Source: Coniferiporia sulphurascens (taxonomy: Eukaryota; Basidiomycota; Agaricomycetes; Hymenochaetales; Hymenochaetaceae). Taken from it: a DNA stretch of 64,000 bases. The stretch covers positions 2,046,001 to 2,110,000 of the forward strand of contig NBBA01000006.1 in the NCBI GenBank assembly GCA_002794785.1. Direction: 5' to 3'. This document shows, piece after piece, positions 43,281-54,553 of this stretch. How positions within the stretch are numbered: position 1 is the stretch's first letter; the number at the start of each line of letters is the position of its first letter. The notes under the pieces are model-generated. The model did no database searches. It saw only the letters and a program-made list of their open reading frames with translations, and was not told the DNA's origin. The position numbers and the translations under genes were made by a program.

Positions 43281-43444
43281 TGTCGAAGTTCGAGCTCGAT
43301 GTCGAGGTCGACCGTCAGAGCTAGAAAAATTTCGTAGTATTTTTCCTGTTGTATACGCGCGAGAGATTATCTACTGGTTACTACAAAATATTCAAGTTGG
43401 TGTATGGAAAGCATTTGCACGCGCCGCAAATTACTGAAAACCAA
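43281..43444 (+). mobile_element. Short non-autonomous element, copy M3, with 7-bp target-site duplication
   Basis: A 164-bp element beginning TGTCGAAGTTCGAGCTCGAT and ending CTGAAAACCAA, flanked by the exact direct repeat CAACGAA (43274-43280 and 43445-43451). The tandem paralogue has the empty site GGTCAACGAACATTCC at about 44728, showing precise insertion with duplication of 7 bp. No terminal inverted repeats of the usual kind and no coding capacity. M1 and M2 in the MFS scar are the other copies. Confidence 0.85.
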
Positions 43445-43512
43445 CAACGAACACCCCTCAATCCGAGTCACTGCTTTCCTCTTGTGATTCGGAGCCTTCC
43501 CTGGCATCTATT

Positions 43513-44406
43513 TTATAGAGCTTGATTGGAGAGGAGAAAAGCTACGTGACGGAGTTGCTTACTATCAACAATAGGGTCGAAGTACCTTTCGAAAAGTAGC
43601 ATAGCGCTCCGTCCGCAACAACTCCAGGTAGGAAATCGTGCACACCCAAACACGGCCAGACAGTCGCCAGGACTGAGCTGAGTCCAAATCTCGTGTTCTC
43701 CGTCAAAGAGCACACCGTCGTCGCTTCGACTCCATGGTCTGTTCTCGTCGTAGACGAGTGGATTGTGGTGCGAAATCCACGTCAGCATGGTTCCATCCGC
43801 ACGCCTCTTTATAAGACTATCAGGTAATGCTGGTACGGCTTCCTTTGTCCGTACCATTGAATCAGCGTCAGACCAGCACTTAAGGACGAACTTGAGAGTG
43901 TGCTCAGCGTACATTAGGCGCAGATGATTCGGCTGACCCGGATACGATCCCGAGCTCAAACCAACTCCAACAACCTCGGGAAGGAAAATTTGCCCGGCTT
44001 TGATGCTGGGAGATCGTTGTCAATTTTACGGAAGCTAGTTGCGCCAGCGTCCGTCCACTTAGTGCTGCCGTCTGAAACCAGAGACGTCTCTTGACACCGT
44101 GACGCCGATCAAAAGCGATAACGCGGAAATCCTCCTGTGTGTAGACATCGAAAAGCGGTGCAGGGACAGTGAAGCTAGACAGACGGCAGATGTAGCATAT
44201 CAATTCTAATGGGATCGCAGGTTTGCCATCCATGCCGTCCCCTGGTTGCCGGTAGAGGGCACCAACTAGATCGCAGTATAATTTGCGTAATTGCTTATTT
44301 TCCTTTGGCAATCTTATTTAGTACGGATATCCTGGCCTTATGTCGGTGAGAATGGACTCGGACTCACGTCTGAGAGCGGTGGACGTCGAAGAGTCTCAGA
44401 GTCCAT
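43513..44406 (-). CDS. Unknown protein P1 (tandem paralogue)
   Basis: Function unknown. Three exons (44406-44368, 44302-43994, 43932-43513), all phase 0, give 255 residues starting MDSETLRRPPLSD. The start is supported by an identical layout in P2. Conserved features are PLELICYICRLSSFTVPAPL near residue 40, LWFQTAALSGRTLAQLASVK, a Trp/Asp region around RPWSRSDDGVLFDGEHEIWT, and LSPGDCLAVFGCARFPTWSC followed by SAMLLFERYFDPIV. It looks like a soluble globular domain; no known catalytic motif is seen. The second intron begins GCAAAT where P2 has GTAAGT, so this copy depends on a non-canonical GC donor with an otherwise poor match and may be spliced badly. Element M3 is inserted about 70 bases beyond its stop codon. 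Confidence 0.7.
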
Positions 44407-44595
44407 GATGCTCAGTCAGTGAGGACGCGTCCAGCTATTATGATCGTTAAGACCAGTCTGCAGCAGCTCCCGTGGAAGGAGTGCATACAGTACATGAAAT
44501 GATTCCATCAAACGGATCGAGAATGGTGTTGCCGGTTAATTGAATTTTCGGTATCTGTCGAGTAGACGCCAAGTGTTTGGCACTTCCCACTAGAG

Positions 44596-45866
44596 TCGAA
44601 AAGCCGCTGCTATCCTTATTCTTTTACATGTAGTCGTACACACCATGATAGCACAAGGGGAAATTGAGCTGTACATACTAATACTAATGCGGAGACATGT
44701 TGTTTCCTCATTCTTTATTCCAAAGATGGTCAACGAACATTCCTCAATCTGAGTCACTGCTTTCCTCTTGTGATTCGGAGACTTCCCTGGCACCTATTTT
44801 TATAGAGCTTGATCGGAGAGGAGAAAAACCACGTGATGGAATTGCTTACTATCAACAATGGGGTCGAAATACCTTTCGAAAAGTAGCATAGCGCTGCGTC
44901 CGCGACAACTCCAGGCAGGAAATCGTGCACACCCGAATACGGCCAGACAGTCGCCAGGACTGAGCTGCGTCCAAATCTCGTGTTCTTCGTCAAAGAGCAC
45001 GCCGTCGTCGATTCGACTCCATGGTCTGTTCCTGTCTTGGACGAGTGGGTTGCGGTGCGAAACCCACGTCAGCATGGTTCCATCCGCACGCTTCTTTATA
45101 AGGCTGTCAGGCGATGCTGGTACGGCTTCCTTGGTCCGCACCAATGAATCGGCGTCAGACCAGCACTTAAGGATGAGCTTGAAAGTGTGCTCAGCGTACA
45201 TTAGACGTAGAGGATTCGGCTGACCCGGATACGATCCCGAGCTCAAACCAACTCCAACAACCTTGGGAAGGAGAACTTACCCAGCCTTGATGCTGGGAGA
45301 TTGTTGTCAATTTTACGGAAGCTAATTGCGCCAGCGTCCGTGCACTCAGTGCCGCTGTCTGAAACCAGAGATGTCTCTTGGTACGTTGATCAAAAGCAGT
45401 AATGCGGAAATTCTCCTGTGTGTAAACATCGAAGAGCGGTGCAGGGACAGTGAAGCTGGACAGACGACAGATGTATCCTATCAGTTCTAGTGGGATCGCA
45501 GGTCTGCCGTCCGTGTCGTCCTCTAGTTGTTGGTGAAGGGCATCGACCAGATCGCGGTATAATCTGTGTAATTGCTTCTTTTCCTTTAGCAATCTTATTT
45601 AGTATGGTCATCTTGGGCTTATGTCGTTGAGAATCGACTCACGTCTGAGAGCGGCGGACGCTGAAGAGTCTCCGAGTCCATGATTTTCAGTCAGCGAGGA
45701 CGCGTCGAGCTACTACCAGTATGATGGTCGTTAAGATCAGTCTGTAGCAGCTCCCGTGGAAGGAGCGTACACAGTATATGGGGTGATTCCATCAAACGGA
45801 TCGAAAATGGTGCTGCCGGTTAATTGATTTTTCGGTATCTAACGATTAGACGCCAAGTGTTTAGCA
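44596..45866. repeat. Tandem duplication, unit 2 (contains P2)
   Basis: Second copy of the 1.28-kb unit, without the M3 element. The match ends near CGCCAAGTGTTTAGCACTT at 45850-45868. Confidence 0.85.
44800..45681 (-). CDS. Unknown protein P2 (tandem paralogue of P1)
   Basis: Function unknown. Exons 45681-45643, 45583-45281 and 45219-44800 (13, 101 and 140 codons, all phase 0) give 253 residues starting MDSETLQRPPLSD. Intron 2 has a canonical GTAAGT donor. Shared with P1: PLELIGYICRLSSFTVPAPL, LWFQTAALSARTLAQLASVK, WSRIDDGVLFDEEHEIWTQL and GCARFPAWSCRGRSAMLLFE. The hydrophobic helix with ICRLS near the N-terminus could be a degenerate F-box-like segment, but this is speculation. Of the two copies this is the more likely to be functional because of its splice signals. 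Confidence 0.75.
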
Positions 45867-46671
45867 CTTTTTCGAGTCACTGGATTCTTTTCATTAGATT
45901 CGTCGGGCCAGAATAGGCCGTGTAACAGCTTTCCATTCCGGCGACATATCAAAAGCCTAACACCATGGGGTTAAATAGGGCCGCCCTGAAAGTCTGATTA
46001 TTTTTCCAGGAAGTGCGTCGCACACACAGCATTAGTACTAGCCTGAGAACAGCCGTCAAGGCTCACTTGGTGATCGTACTGCCAATTTCTGAACTTCACT
46101 GCACGCACCAGTGTCAGCATTCGTGGCCCAAACACTCAATGAAAAGGGAAGTCAATGCCTCAAAATATGAGAAAACAGGGTGGCATAGCAGCTCGGTACT
46201 CGGAGTACTGCGGTCTGCAGGCGGCAGGACGTAAGTTCAAAGTTGGCGGAAGCTTTTGACTGGGAAACTCACGTGATTAAAAATCCCACGCATTACAAAT
46301 CGCGGAGACTCGGCATAAACTGCCCGTAACTTGCCGAACCGTCTTTAAAACTTTCAACAGTTGCACTTCAGAAAGATACCCGACGTCCTTGTTGCAAGGC
46401 TTATTCCTCTAAAATGCTGAAATCCTTTATTCGCAGGCATGACTTTCACGACAACTACCAACTTATATAACACTACGACTCGAAGTACCTGTTAAATGAT
46501 CAATAGTTGCATAATCGAAGTTGAAACCCGGCATATCGCAACTTTATCAAGGTCCATTTTTGCTCTACGCATACATGTGAAAAGCCACAACCTACAAAGA
46601 GAAATCGCACAGAGGACAAACAAAACGTCCCTAGTAGTACACGGCTTCTTAAAACGCGGAATTTCGTTTCT
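45867..46671. other. Intergenic, no gene seen
   Basis: Unique sequence between the tandem repeat and the amidase 3' end. No supported coding sequence or repeat recognised. Confidence 0.4.
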
Positions 46672-48822
46672 TCATTTTCGTAGTTTTAGGGCCCCGTCCA
46701 CAATCTCAGTCATGCGTATAACGGCCTCCTCTTCCAGCGTCCGCCCGACGAGCTGCAGTGCCACGGGCGCATTCTTCCAGATTTCTGGTTCATCTACATG
46801 AAGAATGCAATTCTTTGAGTTAGAATTGATTTGCGGCGAGATTTATACACTGACAAAAGCTGTGAATGGTCTTGTCGACATCGTTAAAGAAATCCACTCG
46901 AGGCTGCTTGACGTCGACGACTGGATCTACCTTTGACACCGGAAAGATGCATGTCGTGTAGTCCAATACATTCCAGGTCATCGTATAACTAACATCGCTA
47001 ATTTGGGTTTAGTTTCCATTGTCTATCGTAAAGAGTGAGGGCTTGTGGCAAGAGAGACGGGCATACATATTTTTTCCGTGGGGCACCGCTGCGTAAGCTG
47101 CCGCCGGCGTGATGATTGCGTCAACGGGCCTTCCAGTACCTGTCAAGCTCGTTGTAGACTCCCACAGATTTAAGTGTTTCTTGCGCATTTCCGTTTTCTT
47201 GTTTTGAAGTTGCCACGACTCGTATACGGAAAGTCGTACACCCTGTGGAAGCCACTCGATGCCCACGGACTCGCCATCCGGAGCCATCGTCTTATGCAGT
47301 GGTTCACCAGATTTTGCGGCATGGGCTGCGAAATCCTCTCCGGCGCCGCCTGCCCACATCCTGAGCTATAACCCAGTGCTATTTCAATAAATGGTGCAAG
47401 AGACGAGACGGTCAAGATTAAACTGACCACTGGCGTGCAAAGCTCTTCATAATTGAATTCGGGCCAATCAATCACTGCATAAGACGAAAGTTAAAAGATC
47501 GACGTACCCTCAAGAAAGCAATAAAATAAATACCTTTAAATCCTTTAGCCTCGAGTGCCGTCTTCGTCTCTTCTAATGCACGTCGTATCGGTGGGTGCGG
47601 CAGTACGCAACCATTGTTCCACATGATTGCGAAGCATAAATCCTTCCCGTTTCCATGCCCCTTCAGTTGATACGCATCCTCGTCCCATGCCTTGCGTATA
47701 GCGAGTGGGTCTTTCCTCCATGGCTCAGAGTCGATCACGGCCTTCGTAAACGCCTTAACTCCGGAGACCGAGCGAGTCATTGGCCCGAGAACAGCGGGAA
47801 CAGAGTCAAATCCCTCCATGGAATTGGCCAGACCCTCATAAGGTAGGCGATTGGCGGAGGGACGCAAGCCGAAAAGCCCGTTGAATGCACTAGGAACCCG
47901 GATTGAGCTGAAGCATAATTATGTTAGTACGCAAAATAACCAGGCGTTACCAGTAGTCTACTCGCCCTGCAATGTCACTCCCCACCCCGAGTGGACTGCC
48001 CTTCATGGCTACGAGTGCGCCTTCGCCTCCGGACGAACCCCCGCAGGTCAAGTTTCGGTTGAAGGGATTAACCGTGCGCCCAAATATGTTATTGAAAGTC
48101 TCGGTCCACTAAGCAGAAATGTGTAAGGGAGAAAACCGCAGGAAGAAACGAATTTAAATTTGCATGCCATTAGTGTCTGTGGAATATTTGTCCGCACAAA
48201 CGGCACTGCGCCCGCTTCGTACAGAATCTTCACGAGAGATGCATCGTCCTCGGCGTATTTTCCGATTCGCCACACAAATCCTGTCGTGCGAATTGTAAAT
48301 TCAACTGTACAGTTATCCAAAAAATATCCCAAACCTATAGTAGCTTCGAGACCCTTCATACAGAATTGGTCTTTGAGGGATATCGGTAAACCGTGCAGCG
48401 CCCCTATGGGCTTCCCCTGTGTTTTAAGAAACTCATCGCATTCTGCCGCACGGGCGAGAGCACGTTCGACAAAAATCTCCGTCAGGCAGTTGGTCTACAT
48501 ATTCAATTCACTTCTTCAGCCATAGAAACGGATTCAGGGAATTTTTGCCACTTACAACTTGCTGCGCTATAATCGCACGTTTGTAAAACGCTCTTGTTGC
48601 GTCTACTGAGGATAGTTCACCGACCGCAAGCTTATGGAGGAGTAGTCCAACGTCATCCGTTTCGGTAATCTCGAGTTCAAAGGGTGTTAGAATGCCACAT
48701 GCTGCTGGTACACCGGTAACGTCGAGCTGAGTGTCTGGAGGTGTTGTGATAAGCCAGTCTTTTGGAATGGAAGCTTGTTGACGATGCTTCTTATCAGCGA
48801 CAAGCGCTTGCCAGGTATCCAT
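46672..48822 (-). CDS. Amidase-signature enzyme (fungal acetamidase/amdS-like)
   Basis: Hydrolyses carboxamides, probably in the cytosol, releasing ammonia. The start MDTWQALVADKKHRQQASIP is typical of fungal acetamidases; the stop is TGA at 46672. Several introns join in frame. The Ser-cisSer-Lys triad is visible: Lys in LPISLKDQF, nucleophile region NLTCGGSSGGEGALVAMKGS and cis-Ser in GVGSDIAGSIRVPS. Further family segments are GLEATIGFVWRIGKYAEDDA, AGAVPFVRTNIPQTLM, FNNIFGRTVNPFN, FNGLFGLRPS, and a C-terminal NVLDYTTCIFPVSKVDP then APVALQLVGRTLEEEAVI. The intron between GSDIAG and SIRVPS begins GCGAGT, a non-canonical GC donor with otherwise good consensus. Length is close to the usual 530-560 residues. 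The natural substrate is unknown. Confidence 0.88.
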
Positions 48823-50625
48823 TGCGATCAGAGGGGAACGACACCAGGGCTTGCTCTTTGTACAGAACGTAGATCGGATCGGATTGTTGCACTCGACCTC
48901 AATGGAGGATAAGGTGAGAAACTGAGCTGAATTGTGTGGCTTCACAAATCAATGTCGAAGTCCCATTTGTACAAGATCGTTTGTTGTCGAAGGCGCTGTT
49001 ACCAGTTTAATCTCCCCTCGTGATGACTTTTGACCAAAATATAGCTCGAACAAAACAGATTCGTCTATAATCTCCCACAGAAGCTTCTTAAGATCAAAAC
49101 TTCAACTAAAGCTACGCCAAGATACTATAGTTATACTCAATAAAAGTAATCGAGAGATAAGGAAAAACGAAGGCTTACGGTAAAAGAGATGGACTGTATT
49201 CGCTCTTTCTTTAGCGAAACACAAGTCTGGCACACCCTCGTCCAGTTGCACAAGTTAGTTTGTGGCATTCGTTGCACAGTTATTCGCACTATTGACCTTT
49301 GGGGTATTCCGAAGCCAAAGGTATTCACTGGATGACCTAGAAACAGCTCGGGGCAGCACTGTAGTATCGTGGCAAACGACAAGAGCTCCTAGTATCTAAC
49401 TTGTACCGCACTTTAGCCGATTGGATTATTTCGTAATACCTCATGTGTTTATTTGCACGACTCTATGCAACAACAACAAAATCGAGTTAGTTGTGACCCT
49501 CCGTGTTGCAAATGATGATATTTTGGACCAAACCGAACCCACAAGAAAAGGTGAAGCAGCGGCCAAGAGTAACTTGGATCCAGGAGGGTCTTTCCCGATG
49601 AGTATTGGTCTTTTTGGTTGATCACAGGTTGCTAAATTAAGCAGAGGTCAATTCGAGTTGAGAAAGCCAATAGTCGACACCAAAGTTGAGTATCAGTTCT
49701 CTAGCAGATGTCGAAGATGTTAACGCTGTTAGCAACTCAAGCCATCGCAAAACGGGCAAAAAGTCGACAAATCTCGGCAATCTCCGAAACCAACAGGTGT
49801 TGCTAGTAAGCATACAAGTACTCGATATTGACACATATTAAGGTGATCCTTAAACACGTAAATATGTTTTTAGGTGTCGGGCTTTGTAGCCAGAACGAAC
49901 AGTCTTATTTCAGAGAATGGGTTCTTCCGACTTCAAGTTCACCGTTGAACATCGAGCGGGCTTCCACGTGATGATGTGTCGTGTCCGGGCCCGAAAAAAG
50001 TCAGACGAATAACCGCGTCTTTGTCTGGAACAACTACTGTACTATGGTTATCAGGTGAATCGATTTGCTTTCTGTAGCAGCTGACCGCAGACCATTTGTA
50101 TGCTTCGTTAAGCGAGTGCGTCTATGATCTTTTAATCTCTGAACACCGGAAACTGGTGCATGCAATGCATGTGGTATCCCCTATCGTTATATCGCCTGGA
50201 AAGCATATGCTCAACAGTATTGACATACTTCCGGTATCTGCACGACTATGGCCCGAACCGGGACCAGCGGCTGCTCGGTCAAAGGGTACTATAACCGTTC
50301 GCCGTGCTTCGCGACGATCCGACCTCGGTCGTTGACGGACCCAGCTGCTTTCAGGTTGATCCCGTCCACCGTGTCTGTACTGCTTCTTCACCACTTTCCA
50401 ACACTTCGCTTTGTCCGTATCTGTCCGCTAAACTAAGGAAGCTAGTTCTCCCTGAATGCGGATAGTAATCGGAAGTCAGCGGTTGACACGCCCATCGTGT
50501 GCTAGCATCCGAGAGCAAGGATGAAGAATAAACGGTGACAATTCCGCCGAGTGTGTTCTCCTCGTGACTCCTCGCTGGTTCGGCCCTCGGATATGCATTA
50601 AAAACAATCCGGCAATAACGAAGAG
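48823..50625. other. 1.8-kb intergenic region, no gene seen
   Basis: Amidase upstream region and unique sequence. Open frames here have no conserved motif. The last few hundred bases are the promoter of the cellulase. Confidence 0.4.
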
Positions 50626-50632
50626 TATAAAT
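50626..50632 (+). promoter_or_regulatory. TATA box of the GH5-CBM1 cellulase
   Basis: TATAAAT in GAGTATAAATTCC lies 83 bases before the ATG at 50709, followed by a leader with CTCAATAACTCAACA, as expected for a strongly inducible secreted enzyme. Confidence 0.6.
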
Positions 50633-50708
50633 TCCAGGCCTATCTGCGACTGTCCACTGTGCTCGCCTACTCAATAACTCAACAGCTACTAAAAGCGACC
50701 AAAGCGAC

Positions 50709-52510
50709 ATGAAGACTTTTTATTCTCTTGGTTTCATCGGCTTGAGCGCAATTTCTGCTCGTGCTCAATCCGCAGTTTGGGCCCAATGTGCGTATGCTGC
50801 TTTTCTGGAGCTTTCTCAAAAACTAACAGCAAACTAGGTGGCGGAATCGTAAGCCGACTCTGACTGAATTTCGGTCTGGTTTCATATATAATTTCGTTCC
50901 AGGGATGGACCGGCGCGACGACCTGCGTCTCTGGAACATCGTGTACCGAGCTCAACGATTGTGCGTACCGGCTAATGTGCTCTGGATATTGTCTTGTACC
51001 GACTGACGCGCCCCACCGTGAATAAAGATTATTCTCAGTGTATTCCTGACGCGTCTACCACGGCATCGACTGTCCAAAGCACATCGACAGTCGCTTCCAC
51101 GACCGCAACTGTCCCCACGACGACGACGGCCTCGTCTGCGTCGCCAACGGCCACCAGCACTTGTGCACCGAACAGCCCGCCCCCGACCGCAGGCGAACTC
51201 GAGTTCACCGGTATCAACATCTCAGGCTTTGATTTCGGTTGCGACACGGACGGCGACTGTACCGCAGCGGGCGCGTACCCGCCTCTGCTGGAGTACTACG
51301 GCGCCGATGGTGCTGGCCAGATGCAGCACTTCGTCAGTGATGATGGCCACAACGTGTTCCGTCTCCCCGTCGGCTGGCAGTACCTCACTGGCGATGCAGA
51401 ATCGGGCACGCTCGTCGAGGCTAACGTGGCGGAATACGACGCTCTCGTCCAGGCGTGTCTTGCCACGGGTGCGTCTTGTATCATTGACGTCCATAATTAC
51501 GCGCGTTTCAACGGCGAGGTAAGCTTCTTGAGGTTTTTGTACTGCCATTTCATCTGCTTGACGATCTATTGCGGGCAGATCATCGGCCAGGGAGGACCTA
51601 CTAACGAAGTATTTGCGTCCTTGTGGTCGTCAATTGCCACGAAATACGCGTCAGAGTCTAAGATCATCTTCGGCGTGTACGTCCAGTCCGTTCTCACACT
51701 TGCCCACAAAATAGCTCATTAGTCTCACATAGCATGAACGAACCCCACGATATTCCGGACATCAACCTTTGGGCCGGTTCTGTACAGGCTGCCGTAACTG
51801 CCATTCGCCAGGCAGGCGCGACGTCGCAGATCATCCTTCTTCCAGGTAACGACTGGACATCCGCTGAGACCTTCGTATCGAATGGTTCCGCGGCTGCGCT
51901 GAGCACTGTTACGGTGAGAACTGCTTCATCAAATATTCTTTAATTGTTATGGGGATGTAGTAATCCAATCATCTGCTTAGAACCCGGACGGTAGCATCAC
52001 CAACCTCATCTTCGACGGTGAGAATCCATTTTAGACGTATGGGAAAAGTGACTCACGTATATCTCCGCAGTGCACAAGTACCTAGATAGCGACAACTCGG
52101 GAACGCACGCAGAATGTGTTACCAACAACATCGATGATACCTTTGCGCCGCTCGCTCAATGGCTCAGGTGCAACGGCCGCCAGGCGTTCAACACTGGTCT
52201 GCAGTTTTTTCTTCCTTCAGTATTAATCATTTACTGAGAGCCTTCGCAGAGACGGGTGGTGGAAACACCGCAAGTTGCGCGACGTACTTGTGTCAACAAG
52301 TCGCTTTCCAAAAGGCTAACTCTGATGGCAAGTCATCACATCACCTTCTCGTGTAAGAGTGTAATTTACAGATTACGTACAGTCATCATCGGATACGTTG
52401 GTTGGGCCGCGGGTAATTTCGCCACGAGCTACGTCCTCAGCGAGACACCAACGGAAAGCGGAACAACCTGGACCGATACCTCCCTCGTTGCTGCATGCCT
52501 CGTTAATTAA
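50709..52510 (+). CDS. Secreted GH5 endo-beta-1,4-glucanase with N-terminal CBM1
   Basis: Cleaves cellulose outside the cell (Cel5A/EG-II type, GH5 subfamily 5-like). About nine exons join in frame. Order: signal peptide MKTFYSLGFIGLSAISARAQ; CBM1 with VWAQCGGIGWTGATTC, then LNDYYSQCIP (conserved aromatic and Cys residues); a Ser/Thr-rich linker; then the catalytic domain with FTGINISGFDFGCDTDG, HNVFRLPVGWQYL, ASCIIDVHNYARFNGE, acid/base Glu in MNEPHDI, IHKYLDSDNSGTH-type VHKYLDSDNSGTHAEC, nucleophile Glu in TETGGGNTASC, and GYVGWAAGNFATSYVLSETP. Stop TAA at 52508-52510. All catalytic residues are present, so unlike the GH5 pseudogene at 8365 it should be active. CBM1 marks a fungal lignocellulose degrader. 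Confidence 0.93.
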
Positions 52511-52860
52511 GCAGGAATGTTCTCATTCGGGTTTTAGTACTGTTATCCTTCCAATAACTATAGCTAGTGTCTCTCAAAATGTGATTATAACGTTTACTGT
52601 GATCTGAGCAAACTGTGCAAAACATGTGCGCTCAATGGTCCACCCAGCGGGGCACTTAAGTTCGACGGATACACTTTGGCCTAAAGTGCCATCCGCTCCC
52701 ATCCTTTATGGCGGTAGCACATGGAAGCGGAAAGACTACATAAGCATTTAAATAACCGAAGCCCTGGATGATGAGAGTTAAATATGAAAAAATGCTGCAA
52801 GGCTCCAGACAAATGGGACATATGCGGGCGACGAGGTTGTGGAATGGTAAATAGGGTCGT
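52511..52860. other. Convergent 3' intergenic space
   Basis: 350 bases between the cellulase stop and the BUD13 stop, holding both 3' ends. No further feature seen. Confidence 0.5.
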
Positions 52861-53862
52861 TTACATATCGTCAACGCTCCACTGGTAACTCTCAAGGCCT
52901 GTCCGTTTGCGCTCGTTGAGTTTTTGGAAAAGCTTCTTCTCAAACCCGTTCCCTCGATCAACACCGTCCCACCGGTAGCCCGGTTTAATCCCAAAGCGAT
53001 TCGGTGGAGGTAATGGGCCTGTGTATTCGGGCTTTCTTGGTCCCTTTGATCTCTTTTTCTGTTAAGAGTTAAATTCTCAAGTGAGCATGTGGAAGGGTAA
53101 GTGGACGAGAGAGCTACTCGCCGTTAAGAACGCCATCGCCGGATCATTCCACCGTTCTTTCGCCTTCTGCTCCTCATTCAATTCGCGATCATCTGCATAC
53201 ACTGCCAAGTCACGCTTGCTCTCCTGCAGGAGCTGCTCGCGCCGGCGCGCCTCGTCCTCGCGCTGCACAACCCCTTTCCCCCACTCCATCTTGCGAGCTT
53301 CAAGTTCTTCGCGCTCACGCTTTTTCCGTGCAGCTTCAGCACGCTCCGCCTTCGTATCGATCTTGCGTCCGGAGGCATCTCGATAGACAGTTTCCTGTGC
53401 AAGTCGAGCCTGCTCGCGTTCCTCCTCCGTCTCCAGCCGCGCTTTCTCCTTCCCCTCTTGAGGAAGAACATTCTTTAGTTGCGCAGAGGTTACGAGACCC
53501 CCGGCGAATGATGCAGATCCGACTACTTGCGGTTGTTCATCTTCAGGAGGTGGGGTCTCCTGCTTCGCGCCCTCGCGAACAGTTGTCCACCCAGAACCCT
53601 CACCACCCCCCGACTTGTCAGGGACTGCCTTTCGCTTCTTGAAACTCCTGTCCGTCTCTATGACTGCCTCCGAAATATCGTCATTATCATCTCCAGGCTC
53701 GTTTCCCCATCCTCCATCGTGGTCGACAATCATAGCACCAGACGTCCCAGCAGTCGCCGAAGGAGCAACCTTTCGTTTCTTTTTCTTCATATGTGTAGTC
53801 TTGGAAAGGATAGCATCGGCCTTGGGTCCCGACATATACTTTTCTGCGAGATAGGCTTGCAT
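52861..53862 (-). CDS. bud13: Pre-mRNA-splicing factor BUD13/Cwc26 (RES complex)
   Basis: A nuclear subunit of the RES complex, which helps activate the spliceosome and retain unspliced pre-mRNA. Two exons (53862-53122 and 53058-52861) give 312 residues, the usual fungal length. Start [19 protein letters not shown] is the family signature, followed by KKKKRKV. The middle has [20 protein letters not shown] and a long Glu/Arg/Lys helix with [11 protein letters not shown]. The C-terminal Snu17/Pml1-binding end has [20 protein letters not shown], then [11 protein letters not shown]. The single 63-nt intron starts GCGAGT, a GC donor, ironic for a splicing factor and possibly a regulatory weak site; it ends TTAACAG. 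Ends tail to tail with the cellulase. Confidence 0.95.
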
Positions 53863-54553
53863 CGTGAGCAGGTGCGAGATGTGTACAACAACTAGCTTCA
53901 AGTTGCATTCAAGTTGTAATGAGGTCCTCCAGTCATTGTTACGTAATTATAATTACGCAATATATGAGAAGACCCGTGAGAACTTTCAACGAGTCCCACG
54001 TAGCCCTATCTTCGCCTTCTCAATTGCATATCATTTCATGGTTTGAAAGAGGCCACTGCAGTCGGCCTGACGTTTGTACTAACGTCCCTGAACACCCACA
54101 TTTCTTTGAAACAAGTCGTGTCGAACCCTGTTGGTACGTCTGGCCACAAGTCCTCGGGCTAAGAATTAGAATACAAATGTCCTTCCATCAACTGGTATTA
54201 TGAAACTCAATACTACTTCGACGGACAATCGCAATATCCGTGATCTACTTTCTGTTTACAAAGCTTGGTCTCTGCCTGCTTGATCCCCAACACAAAAGTG
54301 CAAGCAAGTGAATACTCAAACAGCGCATTCGGGTTGGCCGGGTTTCACGAGTCGTATGATACTCGCACATCAATTTATATTGGTGCCATGTATAATCCGG
54401 CGATCGCGGATGAATACTCGTACGTCTAGTCTACTGAATATCACCAAAGATGACTAACGTCTATCAGTGCGCATAAAAGCAGGCGACCCAGAGTAATACT
54501 TGCCTCCAGAGCAGTTTTCCCAATCCTGCACACCTCTTGAATCTTTGCTCCCC
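53863..54553. promoter_or_regulatory. Divergent promoter region between BUD13 and the DJ-1-like gene
   Basis: 691 bases containing both 5' flanks. No TATA box is clear on either side; no named motif recognised. Confidence 0.4.

Larger units (their letters stand above)
43140..44595. repeat. Tandem duplication, unit 1 (contains P1 and element M3)
   Basis: Matches 44596 to about 45866 head to tail, starting at CGAAAAGCCGCTG in both. After subtracting the 164-bp element and 7-bp target duplication, both units are about 1.28 kb. The unit includes the whole P gene, its promoter and its 3' flank. Confidence 0.85.

Noticed and set aside
46013..46234. Short plus-strand frame between the P2 repeat and the amidase
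   Set aside because: No motif; starts in ordinary intergenic sequence.
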